Assembly (NCBI RefSeq): GCF_016584115.1 | Contig: NZ_NRSK01000020.1 | Span: 1 to 52,126, forward strand | Length of the DNA: 52,126 bases | Direction: 5' to 3' | From: Ectothiorhodospira mobilis | GTDB lineage: Bacteria; Pseudomonadota; Gammaproteobacteria; Ectothiorhodospirales; Ectothiorhodospiraceae | Position numbers and translations under genes: made by a program | The notes under the pieces: model-generated | Told to the model about the DNA's origin: nothing | Database searches by the model: none | The model's input: the letters and a program-made list of their open reading frames with translations, nothing else | Shown here: in pieces, positions 1 to 7,194 of the stretch | Position numbering within the stretch: position 1 is the first letter of the stretch | Layout of the letters: each line of letters starts with the position of its first letter

Positions 1-90
1 CGGCTCAACCTTCGGCCTCGCAAGCGGCTCGGGTACCGGGCCCCGATCGAGGTCCTGGTGGGGTCTTTACAGCGGCAACGCGCCGCATGA
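1..90 (+). CDS. IS30-family transposase, C-terminal fragment
   Basis: Frame 1 is open from the first base to a TGA at 88-90. It encodes 29 residues including LRPRKRLGYRAPIEVL, which matches the well-known C-terminal signature of IS30 transposases (an R-P-R-K-x-L-G-[YW]-x-[TA]-P-x-E-V pattern that follows the DDE catalytic domain). The catalytic residues are upstream of the window. Family assignment rests on this motif alone, but it is highly characteristic. Confidence 0.8.
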   Translation, partial: RLNLRPRKRLGYRAPIEVLVGSLQRQRAA

Positions 91-94
91 CGGG

Positions 95-120
95 GCGTTG
101 CGGTTATTGGTTGAATTCAG
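95..120 (+). repeat. Putative right terminal repeat of the IS30 element
   Basis: This is the 26-bp segment between the transposase stop and the resumption of host coding sequence. It ends in TTGAATTCAG. Comparison with 5229-5254 gives 22 identities of 26, with the outer nine bases and the inner eight bases identical. The matching left repeat is not in the window, so its role as a terminal inverted repeat is inferred. Confidence 0.6.
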
Positions 121-204
121 GTCCTGAATCACACCGAATCCGCCATGGCGCGGAATCTCTCGCCCTACACCCCGGCCAGCGGGAACGGGTTCGCGAGTGA
201 ATGA
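115..204 (+). pseudogene. rseA: rseA (anti-sigma-E factor) C-terminal remnant cut by the IS30 element
   Basis: Immediately after the IS end, one frame stays open to TGA at 202-204. It reads QVLNHTESAMARN then LSPYTPASGNGFASE. This resembles the C-terminal tail of RseA/MucA proteins (a [YV]-L-x-N-H-x-E motif, then a P-Y pair about 14 residues later), and it sits where rseA should be, just before rseB, overlapping its start by 8 bp. A TGA at 112-114 inside the IS end closes the frame upstream. The rest of rseA, including the sigma-binding and transmembrane parts, would lie left of the element and outside this window. RseA is an inner-membrane protein that holds sigma-E until RseP and DegS cleave it. 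The remnant is short, so identity is moderately sure. Confidence 0.6.
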
Positions 205-1198
205 ACGCATCACCCAAGCCCTGCGTGTCGGGCTCGGCGTTGCGGCCCTGATCCACGGGGTGGCCTCTGCCTCCGGTGATACCGGAGCCCGCGTCCTGGT
301 GGAAGGGATGGGGGCGGCGGTGGAGCGGCTTACCTATGAGGGGGTGCTGGTGGTGGGCCGGGACGGGGCCATGGAAACCCTGCACGTGGCCCACACCCAT
401 GACGCCGTCCACGGTCCCCGGGAGCACCTCATGGCCCTCACCGGCGTGCCCCGGGAGGTGTTCAGAAGCCGCGATGCCGTCACCTGTCTGGCCCCGCAGG
501 GGGTGGATCCCTGCCTGAAGCCGGGTGACGCCATGCTGGGCCTGCCCGGGGTGCTGCCGTTGCATCAGGAATCCGGAGAGCAGGAGGGATCGTACCGCTT
601 CCTGCTCGACGGCGAGGATCGCGTCGCCGGGCTTGCCTGCCACCGGGTGCGGATCCAGCCCCTGGATCAGCTGCGTTACGGTTACGACCTGTGCATCCAC
701 GAAAAGACCGGCCTGCCCCTGCGCGGTGCGCTGCTGGACGGGGAGGGGCGGGTGCTGGAGCAGTTCCTGTTCACCCGCATCGCCTTCCCCGAGAGCTTGC
801 CGGGGGAGCGCTTCGAGCCCTCCGAAGAGGATGGCCGGGCGGTGCAGCGACTCTCCGCGGTCACTCCGCAGACCCCGTCCGGGGAAGGGCATGACTGGCA
901 TCTGGAAGCCCTGCCGCCGGGATTCCGGTTGCGGGCGGCGGGGCTGCGGCGCATGGACGTGAGCCCCGAACCGGTACACCATCTGATGCTCAGCGACGGC
1001 CTGGCCACCGTCTCGGTCTTTATCGCCCCCGCCGAGGGCCCGGAATCGGAGCAGGTGCGTCTGCTGCGCTCGGGCCCCCTGCATGCGGCCTCCCTCACCC
1101 GGGACGGCCGCCAGGTGACGGTGCTGGGGGAGGTGCCGGGAGAGACGGTACAACGCATCGCCCGCGCACTGCGCTTTCCCCTGGAGGAGACCCCATGA
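197..1198 (+). CDS. rseB: RseB/MucB, periplasmic regulator of sigma-E
   Basis: This 333-residue periplasmic protein binds the RseA periplasmic domain and shields it from DegS, and it senses mislocalised lipoproteins and LPS. An N-terminal signal peptide is visible (hydrophobic VGLGVAALIHGVASA, cleavage near residue 26). A LolA-like fold follows at about residues 27-205, with the family-typical Y-x-G-x-x-V-V start (LTYEGVLVV) and the YGYDLCIHEKTGLPL block. The C-terminal MucB_RseB_C domain covers about 220-325 (WHLEALPPGFRL). The GTG start at 197 overlaps the rseA-like remnant and has GGAACGGG upstream; no in-frame ATG fits. It overlaps rseC by 4 bp (ATGA). With rseA broken, its normal partner may be altered or missing. 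Confidence 0.9.
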   Translation: MNERITQALRVGLGVAALIHGVASASGDTGARVLVEGMGAAVERLTYEGVLVVGRDGAMETLHVAHTHDAVHGPREHLMALTGVPREVFRSRDAVTCLAPQGVDPCLKPGDAMLGLPGVLPLHQESGEQEGSYRFLLDGEDRVAGLACHRVRIQPLDQLRYGYDLCIHEKTGLPLRGALLDGEGRVLEQFLFTRIAFPESLPGERFEPSEEDGRAVQRLSAVTPQTPSGEGHDWHLEALPPGFRLRAAGLRRMDVSPEPVHHLMLSDGLATVSVFIAPAEGPESEQVRLLRSGPLHAASLTRDGRQVTVLGEVPGETVQRIARALRFPLEETP

Positions 1199-1671
1199 TC
1201 GAGGAAGACGCCCGGGTCATCGCCGTGGACGAGCCCGGTTTCGCCTGGGTGGACACCCAGCGCAGGAGCGCCTGCGGCGGCTGTTCCGCCTCCGGTACCT
1301 GCGGCACCGGTGCCCTGGCCCGGTTCTTCGGCGACCGCCGCACCCAGGTGCGGGTCCTGGATCCGGTGGGGGTGCGCCCGGGGGAGCGGGTGGTGGTGGG
1401 TATCGAGGAATCCACCCTGGTGCAGGGATCCCTTGCTGTCTATCTCCTGCCCCTGCTGACCCTCCTGGGGGGCGCCCTGCTGGCCAGTGCCCTCTGGCCC
1501 CAGGCGGGGGAGGGAGCTGCGGTCGCCGGCGGGGTCCTGGGGCTGGGGGCCGGTCTCGGGCTGCTGGCCCTGTTCACCCGGCGCATCGCCCGTGACCCGC
1601 GCTATCAGCCCGTGGTGCTGCGGCGCCTGGAGATCCCCATGCAGGGGCCGGAAGGCATCCTTGCCCCCTGA
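1195..1671 (+). CDS. rseC: RseC/MucC, inner-membrane positive regulator
   Basis: This 158-residue protein belongs to the SoxR-reducing/RseC family (MucC in Pseudomonas). RseC modulates sigma-E activity and is also part of the machinery that re-reduces SoxR. An N-terminal cysteine cluster, CGGCSASGTCGTG, at about residues 25-37 is typical of the family and could bind an iron-sulfur cluster. Two hydrophobic segments at about 80-102 and 107-127 give a hairpin in the inner membrane. It is translationally coupled to rseB (ATGA overlap) and followed after 36 bp by mucD, so rseB-rseC-mucD looks like one operon. Confidence 0.9.
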   Translation: MIEEDARVIAVDEPGFAWVDTQRRSACGGCSASGTCGTGALARFFGDRRTQVRVLDPVGVRPGERVVVGIEESTLVQGSLAVYLLPLLTLLGGALLASALWPQAGEGAAVAGGVLGLGAGLGLLALFTRRIARDPRYQPVVLRRLEIPMQGPEGILAP

Positions 1672-1707
1672 CTCCGCCCCCCTGAATTCAAACGCGAGCA
1701 TCGAACC

Positions 1708-3165
1708 ATGATCAGAACCCTGATGCGCAGAACCGCCGTCCTCTATCTGCTGGGGGCGGTGGCCCTGGTCGCCGCGCCGCTCCAGGCCCGCGATCTGCCG
1801 GACTTCGTCCCCCTGGTGGAGGAGCACAGCCCGGCCGTGGTGAACATCAGCACCTCCCGCAAGGTCTCCGGGCCCGAAGGCTTCGGGCATCCCCCGCTGG
1901 AACTGCCGGAAGGCCTGCCCAAGGACAGCCCCTTCGGTGACCTGTTCCGTCATTTCTTCGGTGAGGGCGGCCCCGGGGCCCCCCGGCGTGAATTCGACAG
2001 CGAGTCCCTGGGCTCGGGCTTCATCCTCTCCCGGGATGGCTATGTGGTCACCAACCACCATGTGGTCAAGGACGCCGAGGCCATCGAGGTGCGCCTGAGC
2101 GACCGGCGCACCTTCGAGGCGGAGGTGGTGGGCTCCGATCCCAAGACGGACATTGCCCTGCTGCGTATCGATGCCCGTGACCTGCCGGTCCTGGAACTGG
2201 GGGATTCCCGGGACGTGAAGGTGGGGGAATGGGTGCTGGCCATCGGTTCCCCCTTCGGCTTCGATCACTCCGTCACCGCCGGCATCGTCAGTGCCAAGGG
2301 ACGCAGCCTGCCCAGCGAAAGCTATGTCCCCTTCATCCAGACCGACGTGGCCATCAACCCCGGCAACTCCGGCGGGCCCCTGTTCAATCTGGACGGCGAG
2401 GTGATCGGCATCAACTCCCAGATCTACAGCCGTACCGGCGGCTTCATGGGCCTGTCCTTTGCCATCCCCGCCGAGGTGGCCCGGGACGTGGTGGACCAGA
2501 TCCGGGAGAAGGGCCACGTCACCCGCGGCTGGCTCGGGGTCCTGATCCAGGAGGTCACCCGTGAACTGGCCGATTCCCTGGGGATGGACCGGCCCACGGG
2601 GGCCCTGGTGGCCCGGGTGCTCCCGGACAGCCCGGCCAGGGCCGCCGGACTGCAGGCCGGGGACGTGATCCTGGCCTTCAATGGCCACGAGATCCCCCGC
2701 TCCGCCGCCCTGCCGCCGGTGGTGGGTGCGGCCCCGGTGGGCGAGGCGGCCGGGGTGGAGATCCTGCGGGACGGGGAGCCCATGACCCTGGAGGTGACCA
2801 TCGAGGCACTGCCCGAGGAGGAAAAGGTGGCCCGGGGGGCGAAACAGGAGGCGGAACCCGCCGAGGAGGACCGGAGCCTCGCCGGTGAGTTGCTGGGCAT
2901 GGAGGTGACCCCGGTCCCCGCCGAGGTGCGCGAGCGCCTGGACCTGCCCGAAGGCGGGGTGCTGGTCTCGGATGTGACCGCGGGACCCGCCGCCCGGGCC
3001 GGGATCTTTCCCGGGGACGTGCTGGTGATGATCAACCACACCGCCCTGGAATCCCCCGATCAGCTGGAGGCGATCCTGAAGGATCTGCCCCGGGGCCGGG
3101 TGGCCCGTGTGCTGGTACAGCGCGAGCGCGGCCCCATCTGGCTGCCCCTGGAGATCCCCGAGTGA
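1708..3165 (+). CDS. mucD: DegP/MucD-type periplasmic serine endoprotease
   Basis: This 485-residue HtrA-family protease and chaperone degrades misfolded envelope proteins. It has a signal peptide (LYLLGAVALVAAPLQA), then a trypsin-like domain with all three catalytic residues: His in VTNHHVVKDA, Asp in PKTDIALLRID, Ser in NPGNSGGPLFN. Two PDZ domains follow (about residues 275-365 and 390-480, the second containing PAARAGIFPGDVLVMIN). Its place after rseC matches the algU-mucA-mucB-mucC-mucD operon of Pseudomonas, where MucD restrains the sigma factor response. The ATG at 1708 precedes the signal peptide directly. It overlaps the next gene by 4 bp. Confidence 0.93.
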   Translation: MIRTLMRRTAVLYLLGAVALVAAPLQARDLPDFVPLVEEHSPAVVNISTSRKVSGPEGFGHPPLELPEGLPKDSPFGDLFRHFFGEGGPGAPRREFDSESLGSGFILSRDGYVVTNHHVVKDAEAIEVRLSDRRTFEAEVVGSDPKTDIALLRIDARDLPVLELGDSRDVKVGEWVLAIGSPFGFDHSVTAGIVSAKGRSLPSESYVPFIQTDVAINPGNSGGPLFNLDGEVIGINSQIYSRTGGFMGLSFAIPAEVARDVVDQIREKGHVTRGWLGVLIQEVTRELADSLGMDRPTGALVARVLPDSPARAAGLQAGDVILAFNGHEIPRSAALPPVVGAAPVGEAAGVEILRDGEPMTLEVTIEALPEEEKVARGAKQEAEPAEEDRSLAGELLGMEVTPVPAEVRERLDLPEGGVLVSDVTAGPAARAGIFPGDVLVMINHTALESPDQLEAILKDLPRGRVARVLVQRERGPIWLPLEIPE

Positions 3166-3410
3166 GGGGTATCCCCCCTGTGGTGACGGTGTATCACCGC
3201 GAGGGCTGCCACCTGTGCGACCGCCTTCTGGATGAACTGCGCCCCCTGCGGGGGCGCCTGGGGTTCACGCTGCGCGTCGTGGATATCGACGACGACCCCG
3301 CCCTGGTGCAACGCTTCGGCCTCAAGATCCCGGTGGTGGCGGTGGAGGATGAAGTGGTGTGCTGCCACCACCTGGATGCCGGGGCCCTGGAGGATGCCCT
3401 GGCCTCCTGA
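3162..3410 (+). CDS. Glutaredoxin-like (DUF836) thiol protein
   Basis: This 82-residue protein has a thioredoxin-fold pattern: a first strand VVTVYHREGC, a CHLC (CxxC) redox motif, then the cis-proline region LKIPVVAVEDE. It matches the small glutaredoxin-like DUF836 family often found beside mucD or lepA in gammaproteobacteria. The substrate is unknown. The GTG start at 3162 overlaps the mucD stop (GTGA), so it is co-translated with mucD. It is the last gene before the accessory segment. Confidence 0.8.
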   Translation: MRGIPPVVTVYHREGCHLCDRLLDELRPLRGRLGFTLRVVDIDDDPALVQRFGLKIPVVAVEDEVVCCHHLDAGALEDALAS

Positions 3411-3443
3411 CGCCCATGGGTGATGAGGGCCGCGGTTCCCGAC

Positions 3444-4673
3444 CTAGTCCAGCGTTGCATGTTCGGCGATCTCGGCGCGCCGCTGAGGGCCGATCCCGTC
3501 GATGGCTTCCAGTTCGGCCATCTGACGGATCGGGCGGATCCGGGTGATGGCCTCGGCGCGTTCCGGGCCGATGTGCGGGAGTTCCTGAAGCGCCTCGATG
3601 GAGGCGCGGTTGAGATCGATCCGTCCGGGGACAGACCCCCTGGATGCCGACCCGTCCTCCGTGGCGGGCTCGGCCACCTGCATCCGCACCCCCGCGAAGT
3701 CACCCAGGACCTCAATCCACCGTGCCTGTCGTGCGGTGCGCCCACCCTGGGCAAGGGTCAGCTCATCGATCTCAAACAGGATCTCCGGCAGCGTCTCGCC
3801 CGGCAGCCGCGCCGCTGCCCGTCGGGAGAGCAGGCCCAGAAGGGCCGGTTCGGGATGCGGCCCATCAGTATTCGCCGAACGCCAGCGGACCAGGGTCTTC
3901 GCGGCCTCATCCAGGGCACCGCGCGCCCGCGACAGCACAGGGAAGGCCCTTTCTGATTCCAGGCGATCCCGGAGTGCGGGAAGGGCTGTCTGAAATGGCT
4001 CGCCGCGCCCCCAAACGCCCACGATCAAGGTCAGGGCAGCGGCCAGCCCCTCGGTGCTGAGCGCGTCCGCCTCGGTACCGATCACCCGCTCCAGGGCATT
4101 CACCCGTGCATCGAGTGCGGCGTTACGCCGTCGTCGTCGCCATAAACGCCAGACTTCCGGGATCGTTCCCAGGAGCCGATGGAGCAGCCCGGCGGTGTAC
4201 AGGATCAACCCCATCGCACCTGCCATGAGGGCGATCAGCAGTTGCACCGTCAGGATCACCGCGGCCACGACCCCGTAGATCGTCTGCAGGTAGACGGCCG
4301 TCTTGCCGCGGAACTGCACGCCGAGGATCCTGGCGGAGGACCGATTCGGTTTGAACCAATTGATCGTGCCGATGGGGTTTCGCGTCGAGATCGACAGGCC
4401 GGTCTTGGACACGTTGAGCTTCGTCGGTCCACGGCCGTAGTGCCCGCGCAGGATGAAACGCCCATTCTGGGAGCCTACCTGGGTGCCCTTGAGCGGCGTG
4501 GTGGAGACCCGGAGGCCGTGGGTGGTGTTGGCGGTGAGATTCACACCGGCCGCCTTGACCTGTGCCCGCAGGGCCAACCCACCGGTGCGGCTGGCCCGCA
4601 GATGCCTTCCACGATGCTCAATCCGCCGCTGTCGTCCGTATTCGTCCTTGCTTCCGAGATTCAGAAAGCCCAT
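3444..4673 (-). CDS. DUF4236-like/transmembrane/helix-hairpin-helix protein of unknown function
   Basis: This 409-residue protein is read on the minus strand, against its neighbours. Residues 20-125 are basic and glycine-rich and include LNVSKTGLSIST, close to the pattern of DUF4236 proteins. Residues 134-165 are strongly hydrophobic and could form one or two membrane passes. An Arg-rich patch (WRRRRRNAALDARV, 178-191) follows, then a helical region. Residues 351-408 form a ComEA-like double helix-hairpin-helix (IDLNRASIEALQELPHIGPE and IDGIGPQRRAEI), a fold that usually binds DNA without sequence specificity. A membrane-anchored DNA-binding role is inference. No partner gene is adjacent. It sits in an insertion relative to the usual mucD-lepA order. 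Confidence 0.7.
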   Translation of the reverse strand: MGFLNLGSKDEYGRQRRIEHRGRHLRASRTGGLALRAQVKAAGVNLTANTTHGLRVSTTPLKGTQVGSQNGRFILRGHYGRGPTKLNVSKTGLSISTRNPIGTINWFKPNRSSARILGVQFRGKTAVYLQTIYGVVAAVILTVQLLIALMAGAMGLILYTAGLLHRLLGTIPEVWRLWRRRRRNAALDARVNALERVIGTEADALSTEGLAAALTLIVGVWGRGEPFQTALPALRDRLESERAFPVLSRARGALDEAAKTLVRWRSANTDGPHPEPALLGLLSRRAAARLPGETLPEILFEIDELTLAQGGRTARQARWIEVLGDFAGVRMQVAEPATEDGSASRGSVPGRIDLNRASIEALQELPHIGPERAEAITRIRPIRQMAELEAIDGIGPQRRAEIAEHATLD

Positions 4674-4973
4674 CCATCCCCTCCTTGCCGGGCATCCCCC
4701 CCGTGGCCTGGAAGCCCTTGAGTATCAAAGCCTATTCCAGGCTCTTCCGCCCCCGCAATCACCAGGTCGTTACCCGCGGCCCCTGCTGGATGCGTTGAAG
4801 GGTTATCGGATGCTTACGGAGGGAAGCCCCCCCTGTGACGGCTACCGGCTGCCGTTTGCGCCCATCCTCCCCAGCCGCTACAGTGGAGCCGAGAAGACAC
4901 ACAGGGAACGTCGTCCTCCATGGATCTGCCCGCCGCTCCCCCATCCGCCCGCATCCAGCGAGCCGCGCACGAC

Positions 4974-5050
4974 AACCCCGCACCATGGTTTCCCCGTGAT
5001 ACCCACTCAGTAACCCCGCACCATGGTTTCCCCCGTGATACTCACTCAGT
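4974..5050 (+). repeat. Tandem direct repeat, 38 and 39 bp units
   Basis: Unit 1 is 4974-5011 and unit 2 is 5012-5050. Both run from AACCCCGCACCATGGTTTCC to ACTCAGT. They differ only by one extra C in the second unit and one C/T change. Only two units exist and there is no spacer, so this is not a CRISPR. Confidence 0.9.
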
Positions 5051-5089
5051 GGGTCATCGAAGACACGGTCCTACTTGCCTGCGAATGGA

Positions 5090-5126
5090 AGGACATGCCC
5101 GGACCGCGGGTTCCAGGGCATGTCCT
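5090..5126. repeat. 11-bp perfect inverted repeat (hairpin)
   Basis: Bases 5090-5100 (AGGACATGCCC) pair with 5116-5126 (GGGCATGTCCT) around a 15-nt loop. There is no run of T after it, so it is not a typical intrinsic terminator. It is enclosed by a wider 9-bp inverted repeat at 5044-5052 and 5156-5164. Confidence 0.75.
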
Positions 5127-5228
5127 GCCGCCCAAAGGCGAGGTCGCATTGGGCTCCACTGAGTCAGATTGCTTTCCCAAGTCCGTGCCATTCTACGGCG
5201 GCAGCTGGCCCACCCTCTATCCATTCAG

Positions 5229-5254
5229 GCGTTGCGCTTATTCTGTGAATTCAG
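5229..5254 (+). repeat. Solitary IS30-like terminal repeat
   Basis: This segment matches 95-120, the outer end of the IS30 element, at 22 of 26 positions in the same orientation, including the outer GAATTCAG and inner GCGTTGCG blocks. No transposase-like coding sequence is seen to its left. It is most simply a relic left by an old insertion or deletion. Confidence 0.55.
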
Positions 5255-5316
5255 GCGGCATAACGCAGATGCCGATGGGCTTAACGCGCTTACCCGTTCG
5301 GAACCATGGATTCCCA

Positions 5317-5481
5317 ATGCGCCACATGAAACCCAACCTGCCCACCAAGGTCTGCCCGGTCTGCGGGCGGCCGTTCACCTGGCGGCGCAAGTGGGCGCGC
5401 GTGTGGGATGAGGTGCGTTATTGTTCCGAGCGTTGTCGTCGCCAGCGCGGTTCGGGCAGGAAGGGCAGGGGATCGGCATGA
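5317..5481 (+). CDS. DUF2256 zinc-ribbon-like small protein
   Basis: This 54-residue protein reads [20 protein letters not shown], then [15 protein letters not shown]. Four cysteines in two pairs (CPVC and CSERC) suggest a zinc ribbon. It matches the DUF2256 family, which is repeatedly found next to cryptochrome/photolyase genes. The frame is open further upstream, but that part looks non-coding and crosses repeats. I chose ATG 5317; ATG 5326 (MKPNLPTK) is equally possible. The stop overlaps the photolyase start (ATGA), so the two are translationally coupled. Function is unknown. Confidence 0.8.
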   Translation: MRHMKPNLPTKVCPVCGRPFTWRRKWARVWDEVRYCSERCRRQRGSGRKGRGSA

Positions 5482-7004
5482 CGGCATTGCGCCTGGTGCT
5501 GGGGGATCAGCTCAACGCCTCACATCCCTGGTTTCGCCAGCCGGATCCCGGTTGTGTGGTGGTGATGATGGAGATCCGCAGCGAGACCGACTATGTGGTC
5601 CATCATGCACAAAAGGTGCTGGCCCTCTTTGCGGCCATGCGGCGTTTCGCCAAGGCCCTGCGTGCCGCCGGTCACCGTGTGCACTATCTGACCATCGGTG
5701 ATCCGGATAACCGGCAGGATTTCGCCGCCAATCTCCAGTGGTTGGCCGCGCACTATGGGGCGACCCGATTCGAGCGCATGGAGGCCGATGAGTGGCGTGT
5801 GGAAAGGCGGCTGGACGAGGCCGCTGCCCGCCTCCACCTGCCGGCCACGGTGGTGGATTCGGCCCATTTTCTCGCGGGTCGGGAGGACCTGGCCCGGGCG
5901 TTCAGCGAACGGGTGCCGCGCCTGGAATATTTCTATCGGGACATGCGCCGCCGCCATGGCCTGTTATTGGACGAGCACTCCAGGCCGGTGGGCGGGCGCT
6001 GGAATTTCGATGCCGATAACCGCGCCCGCTGGCCGGGGGAGCCGCCCGCCCCGGACTGGCCCTGGGTGCCCACGGATGTATCGGCACTGTGGGAGGAGAT
6101 CGTCGCCGCCGGGGTGCGCACCCTGGGGGATCCCGGTGCCGGTGCGCTGGCCTGGCCGTTGACCCGGGCCCAGGCCCGTGCAGGGCTTGAGGCGTTCGTG
6201 ACCCGGGCCTTGCCGCATTTTGGGCGTTTCCAGGATGCCATGAGCCACCGGGAGCCGCTGCTGTTCCATTCGGCCCTGTCGTTCGCCCTGAACACAAAGA
6301 TGCTGCATCCGCGGGAGGTCATGGATGCGGCGCTGGGGGCCTTTGCGGCGGGTGCGGTGGATATCGCCGCCTGCGAGGGGTTCGTGCGCCAGATCCTGGG
6401 CTGGCGCGAATACGTGCGGGGGGTCTACTGGGGGCGTATGCCCGGGTATGCCGAGACCAATGCCCTGCGGGCCCGCCGGCCCTTGCCCCGCTGGTACTGG
6501 ACCGGCGAGACCCACATGGCCTGTCTGCGCCATGCCATCGGACAGTCCCTGGGTATGGCGTATGCGCACCACATCCAGCGCCTGATGGTGATCGGCAATT
6601 TCGCCCTGCTGGCGGGATGTGATCCCGATGCGGTGGATGCCTGGTATCTGGGGATCTATATCGATGCCTTCGAATGGGTGGAGATGCCCAATACCCGCGG
6701 CATGAGCCAGTACGCCGACGGTGGGGTGGTGGCGAGCAAGCCCTATGCGGCCTCGGCCGGCTACATCAAGCGCCAATCCGACTACTGCAAGGGCTGCCGG
6801 TACGACCCCGGCCGCCGCCATGGTGGCGATGCCTGCCCGTTCAATGCCCTGTACTGGGATTTCATGCTCCGCCACGAGGCGGAGTTTGCCGCCCACCCGC
6901 GTATGGCCATGCCCTACCGGGCCTGGCGGCGCATGGATGAGGGGGAGCGCACGGCCACCCTGGCGCATGCCCATCGCCTGCTGGAGCAATTGGATCGCCT
7001 TTGA
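5478..7004 (+). CDS. phrB: FeS-BCP family (6-4) DNA photolyase (PhrB-like)
   Basis: This 508-residue flavoprotein is predicted to repair UV-induced (6-4) pyrimidine photoproducts using light. It belongs to the bacterial iron-sulfur cryptochrome/photolyase group. An N-terminal antenna domain ([12 protein letters not shown] start) is followed by a helical FAD domain. Cys349, Cys437, Cys440 and Cys453 sit one position from the [4Fe-4S] ligands I recall for Agrobacterium PhrB (350, 438, 441, 454). The paired His364-His365 in YAHHIQRLM fits the catalytic histidine region, and [17 protein letters not shown] is a family signature. The start at 5478 overlaps the DUF2256 stop by 4 bp. An upstream in-frame extension would run through the DUF2256 gene and is rejected. 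A lumazine-type antenna is known for the family, not seen here. Confidence 0.92.
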   Translation: MTALRLVLGDQLNASHPWFRQPDPGCVVVMMEIRSETDYVVHHAQKVLALFAAMRRFAKALRAAGHRVHYLTIGDPDNRQDFAANLQWLAAHYGATRFERMEADEWRVERRLDEAAARLHLPATVVDSAHFLAGREDLARAFSERVPRLEYFYRDMRRRHGLLLDEHSRPVGGRWNFDADNRARWPGEPPAPDWPWVPTDVSALWEEIVAAGVRTLGDPGAGALAWPLTRAQARAGLEAFVTRALPHFGRFQDAMSHREPLLFHSALSFALNTKMLHPREVMDAALGAFAAGAVDIAACEGFVRQILGWREYVRGVYWGRMPGYAETNALRARRPLPRWYWTGETHMACLRHAIGQSLGMAYAHHIQRLMVIGNFALLAGCDPDAVDAWYLGIYIDAFEWVEMPNTRGMSQYADGGVVASKPYAASAGYIKRQSDYCKGCRYDPGRRHGGDACPFNALYWDFMLRHEAEFAAHPRMAMPYRAWRRMDEGERTATLAHAHRLLEQLDRL

Positions 7005-7085
7005 TCCCTTGTGCGGCAAGCACCCGGATGCCGCCGCTCTGCAGGACGCCCCCGTCCCGGGATTCCCCTGCACCCGGGCGGCCGC

Positions 7086-7114
7086 TGTTCCTGCCCGCGC
7101 CGGCCCTGTACAAT
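7086..7114 (+). promoter_or_regulatory. Possible promoter for lepA
   Basis: TACAAT at 7109-7114 is a good -10 box (5 of 6). The best -35 at 17-bp spacing is weak (TGTTCC, 7086-7091). It lies 81 bp before the lepA start in the only sizeable gap (190 bp) upstream of this operon. A similar GTACAATG core precedes accA. Confidence 0.35.
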
Positions 7115-7194
7115 GCCCGCAACCCACCGCGCACCCCCGCCGCGTGCCGTCCGATACGGGCCGCGGCGGGGGTACGTCATTGCGAGCCGCTTTC

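Larger units (their letters stand above)
1..120 (+). mobile_element. Right end of an IS30-family insertion sequence (partial)
   Basis: The window opens inside a mobile element. It contains the last 30 codons of an IS30-type transposase and, 30 bp after its stop, an end-like sequence that stops at about position 120, where reading returns to host sequence resembling rseA. The left end and most of the element lie outside the window. A second sequence matching the terminal 26 bp at 22 positions lies at 5229-5254, which supports this being a true element end. The outer boundary is uncertain by a few bases because no target duplication can be compared. Confidence 0.75.
4674..5316. other. Gene-free accessory stretch with repeats
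   Basis: I see no convincing gene in these 643 bp. It holds a tandem pair of 38/39-bp repeats (4974-5050), an 11-bp hairpin (5090-5126) nested in a 9-bp inverted repeat (5044-5164), and a 26-bp sequence like the end of the IS30 element (5229-5254). The left part must include the promoter of the minus-strand HhH gene, but no clear box stands out. The repeat density suggests decayed mobile DNA. Confidence 0.6.

Noticed and set aside
1683-1693. CTGAATTCAA before mucD resembling the complement of the IS30 end
   Set aside because: Similarity stops after about ten bases and the spot is a normal intergenic gap between rseC and mucD, so it looks like chance.
682-3039. Long open frame on the minus strand (785 codons) opposite rseB-rseC-mucD
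   Set aside because: The plus-strand genes have clear families and catalytic motifs; the minus frame is rich in Gly, His, Gln and Pro, typical of an antisense shadow in high-GC DNA.
4974-5050. CRISPR array
   Set aside because: Only two units that abut directly, no spacers and no cas genes in the window.
5023-5316. N-terminal extension of the DUF2256 protein by 98 codons
   Set aside because: It would run through the repeat unit, the hairpin and the IS-like end, and the family is a short protein starting near 5317.
6721-7194. N-terminal extension of LepA by 158 codons
   Set aside because: The extension overlaps the photolyase gene; LepA homology starts at 7195.
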